64,000 nucleotides of DNA from Paenibacillus sp. NAIST15-1 (GTDB taxonomy: Bacteria; Bacillota; Bacilli; Paenibacillales; Paenibacillaceae), in assembly GCF_001894745.1 (NCBI RefSeq), contig NZ_BBYF01000020.1, positions 41,860 through 105,859 on the forward strand. Reading direction: 5' to 3'. The translations under genes were made by a program, and so were the position numbers. Of this stretch, positions 63,051 through 64,000 are shown piece by piece. Below the pieces are notes generated by a model. That model was not told where the DNA came from. It worked only from the letters and a program-made list of their open reading frames with translations, and did no database searches. Numbering within the stretch: position 1 is the stretch's first letter; every line of letters begins with the position of its first letter.

Positions 63051-64000
63051 CTATCCGATCACGATCCATGATACGAATCCTTCCGGCTGCGGACCAATGC
63101 GTGTACGGATAATTTCAATGACGACATGATCCGTGAACTGCGACTTCAGAACTGCATAACAAGAGGGATGATTGGTCATTGCGACGAAAACATAGTTTTC
63201 ATGCGGATAGGATTCTTCGAACTGTATCGTTAACTCAATCTTCTCGTCTAGTTCACGGAAAGCGAAAGACGACATCCCGAATTGCTGCAGTGCAGAGGTT
63301 CTCGTCGATGTAGTACGAATAGACGAGAACGTACAATGTTCTGGCGTTATTGCCCCAAAGCTAACATGCTCAGAACTTATTGCTCCTTGGCTCACGTGCT
63401 CCGCTGTTATTGCCCCGTGGCTCACGTGCTCCGCTGTTATTGCCCCTTGACTCACATGCTCCGCAGTGATCGCTCCTTGGCTCACGTGCTCCGCGCTTAT
63501 TGCCCCGTGGCTCACATGCTCCGCAGTTATCGCTCCTTGGCTCACGTGTTCCGCGCTTATTGCCCCATGGCTCACATGCTCCGCTGTTATTGCCCCGTGG
63601 CTCACATGCTCCGAGCCTATCGCTCCTTGGCTCACGTGCTCCGAGCTTATTGCTCTGTGGCTTACGTGCTCCGAGCTTATTGCCCCGTGGCTCACATGCT
63701 CCGAGCCTATCGCTCCTTGGCTCACATGCTCCGCGCTTATTGCCCTGTGGCTTACATGCTCCGAGCTTATTGCCCCATGGCTCACGTGCTCCGCGCTTAT
63801 CGCTCCTTGGCTCACATGCTCCGCGCTTATCGCTCCTTGGCTCACATGCTCTGAGCTTATCGCTCCTTGGCTCACGTGCTCCGCGCTTATTGCCCCATGG
63901 CTCACATGCTCCGCTGTTATTGCCCCGTGGCTCACATGCTCCGAGCCTATCGCTCCTTGGCTCACGTGCTCCGCTGTTATTGCCCCTTGACTCACGTGCT
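63051..64000 (-). CDS. 10-residue-repeat surface protein, 5' end outside window
   Basis: At least 316 residues are visible; the N-terminus lies beyond the right edge. The visible part begins inside an array of a decapeptide of the form GAI(S/T/G)(A/S)EHVS(Q/H), at least 22 copies, then a C-terminal domain of about 90 residues: SALQQFGMSSFAFRELDEKI, ELTIQFEESYPHENYVFVAM, VLKSQFTDHVVIEIIRTRIG and the ending PEGFVSWIVIG. Such regular short repeats with EH or EK and GAI/GAV spacing are seen in fibre proteins that form trimeric beta structures; I infer a filamentous, possibly glycosylated surface or spore appendage. It heads the glycosyltransferase cluster. Confidence 0.82.
   Translation of the reverse strand, partial: HVSQGAITAEHVSQGAIGSEHVSHGAITAEHVSHGAISAEHVSQGAISSEHVSQGAISAEHVSQGAISAEHVSHGAISSEHVSHRAISAEHVSQGAIGSEHVSHGAISSEHVSHRAISSEHVSQGAIGSEHVSHGAITAEHVSHGAISAEHVSQGAITAEHVSHGAISAEHVSQGAITAEHVSQGAITAEHVSHGAITAEHVSQGAISSEHVSFGAITPEHCTFSSIRTTSTRTSALQQFGMSSFAFRELDEKIELTIQFEESYPHENYVFVAMTNHPSCYAVLKSQFTDHVVIEIIRTRIGPQPEGFVSWIVIG
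63327..64000 (-). repeat. 30-bp tandem repeat array, at least 22 units
   Basis: Unbroken tandem copies of a 30-bp unit, in frame, coding the decapeptide repeat. Most sites are invariant; variation is concentrated at codons 4 (Ser/Thr/Gly), 5 (Ala/Ser) and 10 (Gln/His), with rare Gly1 to Arg. The last unit (GAITPEHCTF) has diverged. The array continues past the window. Confidence 0.95.

Noticed and set aside
63282..63990. Two long plus-strand open frames opposite the repeat protein (Trp/Cys/Leu-rich repeats)
   Set aside because: They exist only because the 30-bp repeats keep all frames open; no ribosome sites, improbable composition, and the minus frame ends in a folded-looking domain.
63327..64000. 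CRISPR-like array
   Set aside because: Repeats are directly contiguous with no unique spacers and are in frame with a coding sequence.

Overview
The window is a stretch of chromosome from an endospore-forming, low-to-mid GC Gram-positive, most likely Paenibacillus or a close relative (Paenibacillaceae). The evidence is the Bacillales gene order tig-clpP-clpX-ispG-(bactofilin/M23)-alsT-lonB-lon-engB-...-hemA, the spore genes gerE, gerM and a YhcN/YlaJ lipoprotein, strong AGGAGG ribosome binding sites with many TTG/GTG starts, and ydaO-type c-di-AMP riboswitches. No insertion sequence, prophage or CRISPR array was seen.

Layout. 1-17.2 kb: housekeeping block, mostly on the minus strand: hemA (cut by the window edge), speD, engB, two Lon proteases, an alanine/sodium symporter, ispG, clpX, clpP, trigger factor and a YsoA-position protein, with a plus-strand M23 peptidase/bactofilin pair inside. 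17.4-29.3 kb: tRNA-Arg(TCT), three small proteins, asparagine synthetase, metY, the gerM-rph-rdgB group, a PgpA-like phosphatase, an MBL hydrolase, a methyltransferase and a membrane-anchored GH8-like protein. 29.4-38.4 kb: carbohydrate region, with a minus-strand set of two Gfo/Idh/MocA oxidoreductases, ThuA and two xylose-isomerase-like TIM barrels facing a divergent AraC regulator, followed by an RpiR regulator with nagB and nagA. 38.6-45.6 kb: gerE with a textbook sigma-K promoter, the YhcN-like lipoprotein, a FapR-controlled fabH, and a Gld-type ABC exporter with a DUF4340 protein.

45.8-54.1 kb is the most interesting locus: a potassium module read on the minus strand in the order c-di-AMP riboswitch A, small Rossmann/RCK-like protein, c-di-AMP riboswitch B, an unnamed 35-residue membrane peptide, kdpF, kdpA, kdpB, kdpC, and a KdpD-like protein made of two tandem KdpD sensor plus USP modules with no histidine kinase part. 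The first module has damaged nucleotide-binding motifs. No kdpE is present. Both the transporter and the small RCK-like protein therefore appear to be gated by c-di-AMP through separate, nearly identical riboswitches.

54.5-64 kb is a surface-glycoconjugate cluster. A protein with at least 22 copies of a 10-residue repeat (running off the right edge) is followed by two paralogous GT2 glycosyltransferases, rfbA, rfbB, a GT-D-fold transferase, another GT2 transferase, three small related helical proteins and a basic peptide. Several of these enzymes carry long Arg/Lys-rich N-terminal tails, and three proteins share a Gly-Tyr motif after the tail. This points to a shared tethering signal, possibly to the spore surface, though that is inference.

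Regulatory sites that can be read directly include a Per/Fur-type box at hemA, a FapR operator at fabH, sigma-K and sigma-G-type promoters, repeated RpiR-type operator candidates, several sigma-A promoters and about eighteen intrinsic terminators.
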